From assembly GCA_028289455.1 (NCBI GenBank), contig JANQPN010000012.1, forward strand, positions 1 to 64,000: a stretch of 64,000 nt of DNA. Direction: 5' to 3'. The DNA comes from Wenzhouxiangellaceae bacterium. GTDB taxonomy: Bacteria > Pseudomonadota > Gammaproteobacteria > Xanthomonadales > Wenzhouxiangellaceae. Shown here in pieces: positions 1 through 9,469 of the stretch. The notes under the pieces are model-generated. The model did not search any database. It was not told the DNA's origin and worked only from the letters and a program-made list of their open reading frames with translations. Positions within the stretch are counted from its first letter, which is position 1. The number at the start of each line of letters is the position of its first letter. A program made the translations under genes and the position numbers.

Positions 1-1122
1 ATTATCGATGCCGGGTTGGGCTTCCAGCTGCTGCAGCCGGGTAATGGCCTCCTCGCGACCGCCGGTATCCCGAAGCGATAAGGCATATTCATAGGCAGGC
101 CAGAAATAATCCGGATCTTCATCGACAGCTGCCTTAAATAAGGTTTTTGCGCCTTCAGTATCTCCAGCCAGCTGTTTGGCCATGCCTCGGGCATACAGTT
201 CATTAATCCAGTTGTTGTCTGTGATCTCTCGAATAGCTGTTGAGTTGCGAACCGGCGTACCGAGAATTCGCCGGGCGACTGTACGAGCCAGTTGTTCGGC
301 GGCGGCCGGCGGTTGGTCAGCTTGTACCCGGCCCGCATAGTCCTTGCCCTGGTGTTGCAGGGTGTAGTCAATGATGTAGCTGCCTGCCTGTTTGCTCAGC
401 GTGCTGGCCACAAAAGCCTGGGTTCCCAGGCGCTGGGAAATTTCTGCAGATACCGCGGCTATGCGCACAGCTTCAGGTGCTGTAAGCAGATCCTCTGGCA
501 ATGTGCTCAGGATGGTTCTGGAAGACACCGTATCCAGGCCTGGCAGGTCATCGATAATACGGGCAGTCAGCTGCATCAGCCCGTTTTCCGCCCAGCTGAG
601 TTCCGGGTCGTCCACTGTATTGGCTATTGGCAGCACTGCAACGCCAATGCTGCCGTTAGCCTGTAGTTTCGAACCAGAAGTAAAGGCGATTAGCAGGGTC
701 AATACGGCAACACCTGCAGCGACAGCCCAAACCCACCATCTTTTGTCCGATGTCTGGCTGGCCCCGGCTTTGCCGAAGGCAGGTGCAGGATTGGCTGCAG
801 CAGTGGTATCCGGATCCAGTTCTACTGGCGCGATAAACCGATAACCATGCCCATGGATTGTGCGGATGACCTGCTGCTCGCTGGCATTGTCGCCGACTGC
901 ACGGCGGGCTTTCATGATGGCTCTGGTCAGTGCGTCCTCAGTGACGATTGTTCCCCAGACTGCATCCTGAAGTTCATCTTTATCGACGGCGCGATCCCGT
1001 TGTTCTATCAGATAAAGCAGCAGATCAAATACCCGTGGCTGCACGGTAACTGACTGCTGTTCACAACGCAGCTCCCGGCATGCCTGGTCAATGGTATAGC
1101 GACCGAAAATGTATTTAGCCAC
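1..1122 (-). CDS. CadC/ToxR-like transmembrane winged-helix regulator with C-terminal TPR-type region (partial)
   Basis: Membrane-anchored transcriptional regulator; 374 residues are visible and the C-terminus lies beyond the window edge. Residues about 1-98 form an OmpR/PhoB-type winged helix, with the family pattern QPRVFDLLLYLIE and the recognition-wing end IRTIHGHGYRFIAP. A Pro/Ala linker leads to one membrane span at about 129-148, followed by an exported domain that ends in tetratricopeptide-like text (ELYARGMAKQLAGDTEGA). The GTG start is chosen because GAGGAG lies eight bases upstream and the winged helix begins at once. It is divergent from mddA, so the 147-base gap probably holds both promoters. 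In CadC-type proteins the DNA-binding domain acts from the membrane in response to periplasmic signals; the signal here is unknown. Confidence 0.85.
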   Translation of the reverse strand, partial: MAKYIFGRYTIDQACRELRCEQQSVTVQPRVFDLLLYLIEQRDRAVDKDELQDAVWGTIVTEDALTRAIMKARRAVGDNASEQQVIRTIHGHGYRFIAPVELDPDTTAAANPAPAFGKAGASQTSDKRWWVWAVAAGVAVLTLLIAFTSGSKLQANGSIGVAVLPIANTVDDPELSWAENGLMQLTARIIDDLPGLDTVSSRTILSTLPEDLLTAPEAVRIAAVSAEISQRLGTQAFVASTLSKQAGSYIIDYTLQHQGKDYAGRVQADQPPAAAEQLARTVARRILGTPVRNSTAIREITDNNWINELYARGMAKQLAGDTEGAKTLFKAAVDEDPDYFWPAYEYALSLRDTGGREEAITRLQQLEAQPGIDN

Positions 1123-1269
1123 TGCTGTTTTCTCCTCGGTCAGGCCGGGGTCAGACAATGGTCAGACAGTCGTCGCCTCCCGGTCAGGACTCGCAGCCCA
1201 TTCTAAGGCGAAACTTACCGCCATGCCATGCAGGCACATTTTTACCAATTCAAATTAGGAGTCAGTGTG

Positions 1270-2031
1270 ATGAAGCGCAGTCTGTTTTTACTTTATGGGG
1301 TCTTTTGTTATCTGGTTTTTCTTGGCGTATTTGCCTATGCCATCGGTTTTCTTGGCAGCTTTGCCACGCCAACCCAATTGGATGGACCATTAGTGGGGTC
1401 ATTCTGGAAGGCGCTGGCTATTGATCTGGGTCTGCTGGTGCTGTTTGCAGTCCAGCACAGCGTAATGGCCAGACCGGCATTCAAACGGGCCTGGACAAAA
1501 ATAGTTCCCAAGCAACTGGAACGCAGTACCTATGTATTGTTTTCCAGTGTGGCACTGATCATTATGTTTGCTTTCTGGCAGCCGCTGGGCGGGCCAATCT
1601 GGGATGTAATGGACCCGGCAGCCAAAGGCACCATTTATCTGTTTTATGCAGTTGGCTGGCTGGTACTGTTTTTATCCACTTGCCTGATTGATCATTTCGA
1701 GCTGTTTGGTTTGCGGCAGGTATGGAGTTATTTCCGGGGCAGCAGCACGGGTGAACCGACTTTTGTGACACCGGGGTTTTATAAACTGGTGCGGCACCCG
1801 ATTTATGTAGGCTGGATAATGATTGCCTGGTTTACGCCGATAATGACCCTGGCACACCTGGTGTATGCAGTGGTGTCTACCGCGTACATTCTGGTGGCGA
1901 TTCGCTGGGAGGAACGCGATCTGATCGATGTGCACGGCGAAAGCTATCTTCGCTACAAGCGCGCAGTGCCATCATTGATTCCAAGATTCGGGCGCAGCGC
2001 GGAAGCGGCGGGTCTGGCAGAGCAGGTATAG
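1270..2031 (+). CDS. mddA: Methanethiol S-methyltransferase (MddA/NnrU-like membrane protein)
   Basis: Predicted integral-membrane methyltransferase of 253 residues that would methylate methanethiol with S-adenosylmethionine to give dimethyl sulfide. Several hydrophobic spans are visible (about 5-30, 47-65, 88-104, 122-140, 180-205). The C-terminal half carries the isoprenylcysteine-methyltransferase-like signature RHPIYVGW near residue 175 and EERDL near 214, followed by HGESYLRYKRAVPSLIP, which matches my memory of MddA ends closely. The ATG is chosen because AGGAG lies eight bases upstream; an in-frame ATG 42 bases earlier lacks such a site. The gene stands alone, divergent from the regulator, and ends in a strong terminator. 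A generic NnrU or ICMT-family assignment is the alternative. Confidence 0.75.
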   Translation: MKRSLFLLYGVFCYLVFLGVFAYAIGFLGSFATPTQLDGPLVGSFWKALAIDLGLLVLFAVQHSVMARPAFKRAWTKIVPKQLERSTYVLFSSVALIIMFAFWQPLGGPIWDVMDPAAKGTIYLFYAVGWLVLFLSTCLIDHFELFGLRQVWSYFRGSSTGEPTFVTPGFYKLVRHPIYVGWIMIAWFTPIMTLAHLVYAVVSTAYILVAIRWEERDLIDVHGESYLRYKRAVPSLIPRFGRSAEAAGLAEQV

Positions 2032-2054
2032 ATAACCACAAAATAGCTGATACC

Positions 2055-2080
2055 AAGCCCGGCAATGCCGGGCTTTTTAA
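2055..2080 (+). terminator. Rho-independent terminator of mddA
   Basis: Nine-base stem AAGCCCGGC / GCCGGGCTT with a three-base AAT loop, followed directly by a T-rich run. It lies 24 bases after the mddA stop and separates mddA from the secreted-protein cluster. Confidence 0.85.
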
Positions 2081-2419
2081 ATTTGCTGGTGGGTTAGATA
2101 TTGCCGGAAACCCCGGAACTATGCCCTAATAACAGGGCATCGCCTGTTCAGTTTCCCCTTGACGATTCATAGCCTCAGCAAGTCTTGTTGAACATTTCCT
2201 TCTACCGTCGCCTGTAGTTAGTGCCAATAGTGAGTAAGCCTCAAATTGGCAGCGTGTGCAGAGGATATACAAGCGGGTTTGAGTCATGGGATGACCAGTC
2301 TTGAGTCGGAAATCAGGCTCATTCCACAGTAACAAGCACACAGATAATTCGGAAACCACTATAGCTGCATCGCGGCATGTGGGATCAGACACATAACAAT
2401 AATTATAAGAGAGGCGGGT
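2081..2419. other. Intergenic region upstream of the secreted-protein cluster
   Basis: This 339-base stretch holds no gene that I can support. It contains a short hairpin at 2121-2140 (ATGCCCT / AGGGCAT, six-base loop) without a T-run. An AT-rich segment near 2396-2408, just before the first cluster gene, could contain a -10 element (TTATAA) but I see no matching -35. An 88-codon open frame on the minus strand (2126-2392) has no recognisable features and I treat it as chance. The promoter of the ten-gene cluster should lie here. Confidence 0.5.
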
Positions 2420-4654
2420 ATGCGGATTACTGGAGTTTTGGCTGTATTGCTGATGTATGCAGGCCAGGTTTTTGCTGATGTTGCTGCCGGAGACCGGTTG
2501 GTCAGGATTGACCGGACTGAAGATGCGGTGATTGGCCTGATCGGGGATATTTTTGCTTCCGACAGTGATGAGGTCAGAGGAAATATTCGCAGTGTAACTG
2601 TGCTGGCATCGACTGAGCGGACGCTGCAGATAGCTGTGGAATACAGTAATTTTCAGGGCGGTGAGATAACCGGAACTGTACAGGGTGTACAGGGTGTACG
2701 GTTGCGTAAGATTACTCAGGCTCGCCAGGCAGTACCGAGTGCCGATCCAGGTTCAGTACAGACCATGGAGCTGGAGTTCAGCCTGCAGGATGGCCTGGAT
2801 GAGGGCTTTGAGCTGATTTCAGGGCAGCTGGAAATTAGTGTTACCAAGCGTGGGCAGAATGTTAAACAGCATATTTCCAGCTTTGCCATGGACAAACTGT
2901 GGACTATGCAGCTGGCGCCCGAAAATGTTGCTATTCAGGTGACACCCATACCGTTGGGTAACGCAGCCGGCTGGGTTAACAGCCTTACTGCTTCAACAGG
3001 TGGTTCAAGCAGCGGCGGATCAAGTACAAGCAGTGCTGCCACGTTAAGACCACTAAGTGCAGGAGATCTTCAGGTGGCTTCGCTCCGTCGAGCTGAGGTT
3101 CAACCCCTGACTGCTTCCCGGCATCTTGAACTGGCTGCGCTGACTGCCGAGCGGCGGCCATCCACGGCAGCTACCGGCAGAGTTAATGAGACGGTTTCCC
3201 TGCAGCGTTCGGAAAGCATCAGACTGAATAATAAAGCGGTTATTGAAAAACTGCCCCAAGCCTATACCAAGGTTTCCATCGCTAACTATACTTTTGCTCA
3301 GAAAAGTACACCGACAACCCCCCAGTCCAGCGAGCCGACCAATGAAGTCGGCAGCAACTATCTGGATCTGTTCCAGGGCGTGGAAGTTGACGGGCTGGAT
3401 CAGGTTGATGTCGGGCCTGCTGATATTCTGGGTGTATACGGTCGTATTTACCCGGATAAGAACGCCAACAGTGGGGTGTTTTACTACATACCGGAGTCTT
3501 ACCGGCTGGCATATGATGCTGACCTGGGGGGCGCTAAAGGACTGGGCTTCAGGATTTCCTATGATCGCATCGGTGATGAAGTCAGTGACGATGCTGTGCG
3601 TATGGCAGTGTCGCTGGATTCGGCATTGTCGTTCCAGGAAATTGAAATCGCAGAGGAAATTGTCAGCCGTCTGGCGCGCCGCAATTCACTCAAATTTACC
3701 CAATTAAAAGCCTATCCTCTGGCTGCGCCACCGCAGTTTGATTTTTCCGGTGGTCTGGCCGGGCGCGTGGACAGCGAGGATGTGGCGGTCGTGGCTTTGT
3801 CGAATACTCTTGAAGGTATTGATGTTTCCTGGACCACTGACAGTATCACAGCACAGAATCTGCGCCGTGACCTGCGTGACGGAATTCCCATCAGCGGTAC
3901 GGCTGCCTTCAATGCACCCAATAACGATGCACCGACCGAAGTCGTGCCGATGCGGGTTGAGTTGTCCAATCCATCGGTCTTTGACCCGTTACATTTTTCC
4001 CGCACTGAAGCCATTCGTAATATCTCACCGTTACCGGTGATATTGAAAAACCTGCATGTGCTGGTGGAAAAATCAGACCGTTTGCAGATGTATTCCTGGA
4101 GTCTGGACAACACCGTAGTGCCACCGGAAGCAAGCATTGAGCTGAACCTGGATCAATTTCCGGAAGCCATTGACAGCGCTGCCACCCGGATATGGTTCCA
4201 ATATGCATTGGACCGCAGCTGTGAAAGCTGTATTGACGCAGTCCTTGATGAGTTGCTCAGTGGCGATGTCTGGCCGGATACCGGTGCGCTGACCCTGCGT
4301 GCGTTGACACCTTTGGAAGCAACCGCTGCAGCGGAAATATGGATTGAAACACGCTCAAGATTTTTCGATCCCAACGACCGCACTTTGCGGGATGGGCAGC
4401 GGATTTACCTGACTGAAGACCGGGGGGAATATTCCATTCAGCCGATTTTTTTGACCGGCCAGACTGAGTCTGAAGACGGTGAATACTGGCCGCTGTTTGA
4501 ATACAGGCTGAGCGTGATTATGCCCGACGGTTCAGTTTATGAAGGTCAGAACTGGATTGCCAGCGACAACGACACCGTGGTGATTGGTTCCTATCAGGTG
4601 GAGCAGTCGCTTGGATACATGCCGGCCGGTACCGGCGCAGAGCCGGTGGGTTAG
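2420..4654 (+). CDS. Cluster gene A: large exported protein of unknown function, probable member of the A-F paralogue set
   Basis: I do not recognise this 744-residue protein. It has a signal peptide (hydrophobic core LAVLLMYAG, likely cut after VFA), an N-terminal beta-rich part to about residue 190, then a Gly/Ser linker (about 193-207). A Ser/Leu/Arg-rich segment and a second large domain follow. The second domain contains VFYYIPESYRLAYD near residue 353, which resembles the YYLP...A blocks of genes B-F. Near residue 695, YRLSVIMPDGSVYEGQNW resembles the C-terminal block of D and F. Cysteines are rare; one CESC pair sits near residue 600. A nine-base tandem repeat near 2677-2699 encodes VQGVQGV. 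The ATG has GAGG five bases upstream. It is the first gene of the cluster. Confidence 0.7.
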   Translation: MRITGVLAVLLMYAGQVFADVAAGDRLVRIDRTEDAVIGLIGDIFASDSDEVRGNIRSVTVLASTERTLQIAVEYSNFQGGEITGTVQGVQGVRLRKITQARQAVPSADPGSVQTMELEFSLQDGLDEGFELISGQLEISVTKRGQNVKQHISSFAMDKLWTMQLAPENVAIQVTPIPLGNAAGWVNSLTASTGGSSSGGSSTSSAATLRPLSAGDLQVASLRRAEVQPLTASRHLELAALTAERRPSTAATGRVNETVSLQRSESIRLNNKAVIEKLPQAYTKVSIANYTFAQKSTPTTPQSSEPTNEVGSNYLDLFQGVEVDGLDQVDVGPADILGVYGRIYPDKNANSGVFYYIPESYRLAYDADLGGAKGLGFRISYDRIGDEVSDDAVRMAVSLDSALSFQEIEIAEEIVSRLARRNSLKFTQLKAYPLAAPPQFDFSGGLAGRVDSEDVAVVALSNTLEGIDVSWTTDSITAQNLRRDLRDGIPISGTAAFNAPNNDAPTEVVPMRVELSNPSVFDPLHFSRTEAIRNISPLPVILKNLHVLVEKSDRLQMYSWSLDNTVVPPEASIELNLDQFPEAIDSAATRIWFQYALDRSCESCIDAVLDELLSGDVWPDTGALTLRALTPLEATAAAEIWIETRSRFFDPNDRTLRDGQRIYLTEDRGEYSIQPIFLTGQTESEDGEYWPLFEYRLSVIMPDGSVYEGQNWIASDNDTVVIGSYQVEQSLGYMPAGTGAEPVG

Positions 4655-4658
4655 CGCA

Positions 4659-5852
4659 ATGACTACCTCATTACAACGCATTTTTTACCTGCTGTTGTTT
4701 GCCTGGCTGTCTGCTGCAAGCACATGGGCGCTGCCTGATTTGAGCACGCAACAGACCATACACTCGATCACAGTGACGCAGGACCATAGTGACAGCCATG
4801 TGTTTTATTTCTGGCCGGGTGCAATTGATGTGGCAACGCGCAGCAGTGATGGTGGGCCTGAACTGGCGCTGTCATTGGCCCGGTACAGCGGTTCAGTGGT
4901 GCGTAATGATGCCGGTGAAACCTCATTGCGAGCGAATTTGTACCTGCGTTTGCAAATGGCATCGATAGAGCCGGATCTGCTGGATCATGTCAGGGCTCAG
5001 TTATATCAGGACACCGGCCGTCCAGTAACACTGCGGCCGATGCCGGTTAACCGCCTGGATGCCAGTTTAATGTTGCCGATGGTGGACGGAGAAGGCGACA
5101 GCCAGATCGATGTAAACGCAGTGGTTGAGTCGGTCGGGCAGGAAGCCGGACAGACACCGTTCTGGACTGAGCGCGATATGTTTATTCCACTGGATGCCCG
5201 CACAGCTGAGTTGCTTGAACACCAGTTGCGTGATGGAGCACTGGCCATGAGCCTGAATTACAGTGTAGTAAGCCGTGTGTACGACAGCACTCAGGCAGCC
5301 GGAGAGTTGGAAACCAGCGGCAGTGGAGAGCTGGCTGAAGGGTTTGATGATGAGCTGGATGAAGCGCTGGCGCAGATTGAGGCAGCAGCAGCTGCGCAAA
5401 CGCCGGCACTTATCAGCATTGCTGCCAATGCAGTACCCATTTCAGTGGATGCAAACCGTTTTCCCGACCGTATTCAACGTTACGACATCGATGCGGCATT
5501 ACCACCCAGCTATCCCAGCCTGACGGTTTACTGCTACGACTTCCGTGAGCAGCTGCGCCCGGATTTATTCGAAAAATCCGTGGAAATCCAAGCCATAGGT
5601 GTGGCTGGTGGTGTCACTACCTACACCACACGGTTTAACAACTACCAGCCTGATTTATATGCACAGACGATCAAATTCCCATTTGCGGTGGATTTGCGGC
5701 AGCCGTATCGCTGGCGCAGCCACGAAATTCTGAATACCGGGGAACAGCTGAGCAGTGCCTGGCAGCAGAGTGATTCCTGGGTGGGAATTATCGATGCCAG
5801 CAGCACTGCAGAGCAGATTGACCAGAGCCTGGGGCTGCTGGAGCAACAATAA
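4659..5852 (+). CDS. Cluster gene B: exported protein of unknown function, A-F paralogue
   Basis: A protein of 397 residues starting four bases after the stop of A. The ATG at 4659 is chosen because it begins a clear signal peptide (YLLLFAWLSAASTWA); an upstream in-frame start inside gene A would destroy it. Mature text begins LPDLSTQQTIHSITV and soon gives HVFYFWPGAIDVATRSSDGGPELALSLARYS, interrupted here for length, which lines up with the YYY(L/V)P...A...P.F.F..Y block of C-F. A Glu/Ala-rich helix sits at about residues 230-255 (DDELDEALAQIEAAAAA). The C-terminal part (DLRQPYRWRSHEI) is beta-like. It is the shortest member and seems to lack the second half seen in C-F. Function unknown. 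Confidence 0.75.
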   Translation: MTTSLQRIFYLLLFAWLSAASTWALPDLSTQQTIHSITVTQDHSDSHVFYFWPGAIDVATRSSDGGPELALSLARYSGSVVRNDAGETSLRANLYLRLQMASIEPDLLDHVRAQLYQDTGRPVTLRPMPVNRLDASLMLPMVDGEGDSQIDVNAVVESVGQEAGQTPFWTERDMFIPLDARTAELLEHQLRDGALAMSLNYSVVSRVYDSTQAAGELETSGSGELAEGFDDELDEALAQIEAAAAAQTPALISIAANAVPISVDANRFPDRIQRYDIDAALPPSYPSLTVYCYDFREQLRPDLFEKSVEIQAIGVAGGVTTYTTRFNNYQPDLYAQTIKFPFAVDLRQPYRWRSHEILNTGEQLSSAWQQSDSWVGIIDASSTAEQIDQSLGLLEQQ

Positions 5853-5877
5853 CAATAAGAACGGCCGGAGATGCTCA

Positions 5878-7698
5878 ATGATAAAACTTAAACGAATCAT
5901 ACTGATGGCGACTGCAATGCTGCTGATAAATACCAGTCATGCAGTCGTCGATTATGACGCCGGCATACTCACCATCCAGGGGGTGCAGGTATTCCAGGAT
6001 GCGCAGGATGCCAATGCTTATTATTACCTGCCGCAGTATCCACGCATTGCCACCAACAGTGCTGGTGACTTTGAAATACTTTTGCTGAAATATCTGGATG
6101 CCGGCACCGACAACAACGGTGGCATTTTTCATACCCTGATTGAGTTCGCATTGCCGGATGATGTGCGTGAAAGTGTCGCTGAAGAGCTGGCTGATTTACG
6201 CCCGGGTGCGGAGCTGATTGGAGCGTTACCGCTGCTTCAAGCGGATGAGGATGATCCGGTTGGTGGCTTCAGAGTGATTTCCGCAACCCTGGGCAGCAGT
6301 GATGCCGGTGGTGTGGACAGCAAGGTGATCACCAGTGGTCCAGCGGCGCTGGCTCCAGGCGCCAAGGCAGCGGTGGCTGCCCATTTGTCGCAACAGGATG
6401 CCACTATCCTGATGGAATCGCTGACCGGTGCGACCTCAGATATATCGGTGGCAATCCGCGGTTATTACGAAGCCAAGGTAAAAGGCTACAACGCGGTGGT
6501 CTCTGCCAGTATGGATACGGTGTATTCACACGACAGTATTATTTCCAGCTATCAGAAGGGTTATACCAAACGCCAGTTACGCGATGTTGTAGACGAGCTG
6601 GTGCAGGATGGAGCGATCAACATCGAAGTGTTTGACCGCTCTGCAGCATTGAATATCGATAGTGATGACCTGGCCAAAGTGCTGGACCTGGTGACCGACA
6701 AAATCACTGAGTTAATGTTTGATACGGAAACCGGCTGGTCAAAGGTGCCGACACCAGAAGTGGCTGTGGCTGAGGACCAGATTAAAGGCCGGCTGGACCA
6801 GGGCTGGTTTCGCAGAACATTCCTCGGTGAAGAGGACGTACCGTATTACACCGATGATCAGTTTGTACTTAAACGGCGTGAAGATATTCGCTCCAACCGG
6901 TTTTACCTGAATTTATCCAAGAGTACTACGATCAAACTGCCGTTTGACAGCACCGGCAACTTGGGTGGTTTTTATAACGCCTTGTCTGAAGCGCAGCGCG
7001 AGCGTTATTTCCGCGTGATTGCCCTGGACCGTGATATCGACATGCAGACCCGGGAAGTGTTTTTTCAGGTTGACGGTGAAATTGCCGAAGGCTTCTCAAA
7101 CACGTTCAACAATGTCGCTATCAATGTCCGGCAGACACCAGTGGAAGATACGCCAGTGGATAGCCGGCAACTGGTTTTTGATACTCAATCAATTACCACC
7201 GGATCGGCCACCCAGTCCTTGAATTTTTACCGGTTGGGTGATGAAACCGATGAGTGGACCAATTTTGAGTATCAGGTGGCATGGAATCTTAAAGGCCGTG
7301 ATGACCCTATTCGTGAGCCGACCAATGCCAACAGCTGGATAAAGTCCAAGGATGCAATTGTCGCACTGCTGCCGCCATTGACCAGGCAGAACGTGATGTT
7401 TGATGTTGATACCGCTGACTTTGCCGACAAGGACATTGTTGCCGTGGTTGTGCAGGTGGCTTCAATTATCGACGGCACGCCGATGTTTGTAGAGAACCTG
7501 CGGTTCCGTGCCGATGATCCTGAATTATCAAAGGAGGTCACGTTGTTTTCCGATCCGGATGAGACGCTGGCTTACCGGACTATCTGGTACACCCGTCAGG
7601 GAGAAGCCCGGGATGGTTTCAAACCGATTAACGGGGGCTTTGTGTTTGTGTTTTCGCCGGCAGCTGAGTGGCTGGACGGGCAGTTGGGAAATAGCTGA
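5878..7698 (+). CDS. Cluster gene C: exported protein of unknown function, A-F paralogue
   Basis: A protein of 606 residues with a signal peptide ending near TSHA. CCGGAG lies seven bases before the ATG, which fixes the start. Shared blocks in order are: NAYYYLPQYPRIATNSAGDF (about residue 42), GGIFHTLIEFALP, a Gly-Ala segment APGAKAAVAAHLSQQDATIL, SDISVAIRGYYEAK, and a helical end VQDGAINIEVF ... ITELMFD near residue 280. The second half holds beta-rich text (REVFFQVDGEIAEGF, FEYQVAWNLKG) and a C-terminal TIWYTRQGEARDGF block. These same blocks recur in D, E and F in the same order. I see no catalytic motif and no membrane span after the signal peptide. Function unknown. Confidence 0.8.
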   Translation: MIKLKRIILMATAMLLINTSHAVVDYDAGILTIQGVQVFQDAQDANAYYYLPQYPRIATNSAGDFEILLLKYLDAGTDNNGGIFHTLIEFALPDDVRESVAEELADLRPGAELIGALPLLQADEDDPVGGFRVISATLGSSDAGGVDSKVITSGPAALAPGAKAAVAAHLSQQDATILMESLTGATSDISVAIRGYYEAKVKGYNAVVSASMDTVYSHDSIISSYQKGYTKRQLRDVVDELVQDGAINIEVFDRSAALNIDSDDLAKVLDLVTDKITELMFDTETGWSKVPTPEVAVAEDQIKGRLDQGWFRRTFLGEEDVPYYTDDQFVLKRREDIRSNRFYLNLSKSTTIKLPFDSTGNLGGFYNALSEAQRERYFRVIALDRDIDMQTREVFFQVDGEIAEGFSNTFNNVAINVRQTPVEDTPVDSRQLVFDTQSITTGSATQSLNFYRLGDETDEWTNFEYQVAWNLKGRDDPIREPTNANSWIKSKDAIVALLPPLTRQNVMFDVDTADFADKDIVAVVVQVASIIDGTPMFVENLRFRADDPELSKEVTLFSDPDETLAYRTIWYTRQGEARDGFKPINGGFVFVFSPAAEWLDGQLGNS

Positions 7699-7706
7699 GC
7701 AGTGCC

Positions 7707-9467
7707 ATGACCAGACACATAGTAAAACTTGCTGTTTGCATTATCATTTATTGGCTGGCAACTGCTGCACAGGCGCAGCTGATGTTGAGCCAAGGGCAGC
7801 GGGTGGCTGGTTTGCAGGTGTACCCGACACTGGTCAACCCACAGGAATACCGATATATCCCTGCGAGCGCACAACTGGCTGCCCGGGAAAACGGTGAGCC
7901 GATATTTTCCTTTGTATTTTACGTTTCCGATGCGCCCGCCAATGAAAACGGTGGGGCAACCCAGGTTAATTCGATTACTCAAGCCGATGGTGGTGCGATA
8001 TTGCATTTTCAGGTTGAGTACAACACCGAACCTGAGCAGGTGGGGCTGGCTCAGGAGGAGTTGCGCCAGCGCATGGAAGACGATGAATTGCTCATCGTTG
8101 GCCCGGTGGTTTTCGAAGAAGGCAAGTATTCGGTAATTTCATCGGTGCTGAGTGATGAGGGCGTGCGCACTGCCGAACTGCTGGCTCAGCGGCCGGCACC
8201 GTTGCTGCAGGGTAACCGGGTGGCGTTGTCGTTTGATCTGACACCGGAACTGGCCAATGTTCTGCTGGCTACTTTTAAAACAGCTACGCCGGATATCTCG
8301 ATAACGTTCGATATGGGTTTTACCGGTCTGACACCAGCGTATAACGCTGAAATGCTGATTGATTGGACTAAAACCCAGGAAAGCCTGGAGGCAGGTGGCG
8401 GGGTGAAAATCTATGTAGTTTCCCTGGAGGCGGAAACCGCCATCGAAAAAGCCTTTCAGGATGGCGCCATTCAGTTGCAGGTCAATGGTGATGATGCAGC
8501 GATGGAGCAATTGCTGGAACTGGCCTATGGCAAGGCGATGGATATTCTGTATGCGCCGATCGAGGTGACTGAAGCGCCGGATGACCAGCAGGCTGGCCTG
8601 ATGGGTGCTATTGCCGGGCTGATCGGTGGTGGCATGGGTGATGGTGCAGACTCTGTGCTGCCGATCGGTGTATCCGGTGCATTCCGCCTTAAAAGCCTGC
8701 GCAGTGAAGGTGAAACCAGGCTGAGCTTCAACAAGCGGGCAACCACCAGGCAGCATGCCATGCTGACCACCAACCTGGGTGATTTATATCACCGTTATGG
8801 AGATGACCCCAGGTTCTTTCGGGTGGAATCCACCCGGGATCGGGATTTTGATCAGCGTCAGGTGTATGTGCTGGTAGATGGCGCTCTGGCGCCGGATATC
8901 GGCCAGTTTGTCAATGCCATTGAGGTCACCCTGAACAAGCAGCACCTCGGGGGTGATCAGACCTTGCGTGAGCTGGTGGTCAACGCGGCCGCGCCTGATT
9001 CCCGGCAAACACTGGGACCGCTGACCTATAACAACATTCAAGATGGCGACAGCCTGTCATGGCTGGATTATCAGTTCAAAACCGCCTGGAGTTTTGTCGG
9101 AGGAGGTCGCTATGAATCGGAATGGCAGACCAGTAATGCGGCCACCATAAACCTTTCTGCGGCCTATCACCGGATGCCGGTGCAGATAGAGGGTGATATG
9201 CAGGTATTGACTGATATGGGTGTTCGTTCGGTGGTGGTGCAGGTCAGCTCTGATTTTTTTGGCCGCACCATCAATGAGCGCCGCAGTATCCGGGTACCGG
9301 CTGAGGCGGAAATAGAGCCTATTTCACTGGTCTTGCCGGCCGGCAAATATGAATACGCCTTCAACACCACCTGGGTATTTAACAACGGAGAGCGCCGCCA
9401 GCAAAGTGGCATGGATGATCTGGGTTTTATCTTCCTGGATGAAGTGCCGGCGGCTGAAGAGGGATAA
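7707..9467 (+). CDS. Cluster gene D: exported protein of unknown function, A-F paralogue
   Basis: A protein of 586 residues with a signal peptide cut near AQA. It carries the family blocks YRYIPASAQLAARENGEPIF, GGAILHFQVEY, LQGNRVALSFDLTPELANVL, TPDISITFDMGF, FQDGAIQLQV and AYGKAMDILY. The second half has FFRVESTRDRDFDQRQVYVL, LSWLDYQFKTAWSF and the C-terminal YEYAFNTTWVFNNGERRQ. An odd feature is a Gly/Ala-rich hydrophobic stretch GLMGAIAGLIGGGMG at about residues 297-311, which looks like a glycine zipper and could insert in or associate with a membrane. It lies eight bases after C. No enzyme motif is visible. Confidence 0.8.
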   Translation: MTRHIVKLAVCIIIYWLATAAQAQLMLSQGQRVAGLQVYPTLVNPQEYRYIPASAQLAARENGEPIFSFVFYVSDAPANENGGATQVNSITQADGGAILHFQVEYNTEPEQVGLAQEELRQRMEDDELLIVGPVVFEEGKYSVISSVLSDEGVRTAELLAQRPAPLLQGNRVALSFDLTPELANVLLATFKTATPDISITFDMGFTGLTPAYNAEMLIDWTKTQESLEAGGGVKIYVVSLEAETAIEKAFQDGAIQLQVNGDDAAMEQLLELAYGKAMDILYAPIEVTEAPDDQQAGLMGAIAGLIGGGMGDGADSVLPIGVSGAFRLKSLRSEGETRLSFNKRATTRQHAMLTTNLGDLYHRYGDDPRFFRVESTRDRDFDQRQVYVLVDGALAPDIGQFVNAIEVTLNKQHLGGDQTLRELVVNAAAPDSRQTLGPLTYNNIQDGDSLSWLDYQFKTAWSFVGGGRYESEWQTSNAATINLSAAYHRMPVQIEGDMQVLTDMGVRSVVVQVSSDFFGRTINERRSIRVPAEAEIEPISLVLPAGKYEYAFNTTWVFNNGERRQQSGMDDLGFIFLDEVPAAEEG

Positions 9468-9469
9468 GG

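Noticed and set aside
2126..2392. Minus-strand open frame of 88 codons upstream of the cluster
   Set aside because: No ribosome site, signal peptide, domain or neighbour support; composition looks random. Treated as chance in a promoter region.
8139..8756. Minus-strand open frame of 205 codons inside gene D
   Set aside because: Lies fully opposite a gene with clear family blocks; the translation has no recognisable features and follows from its codon pattern.
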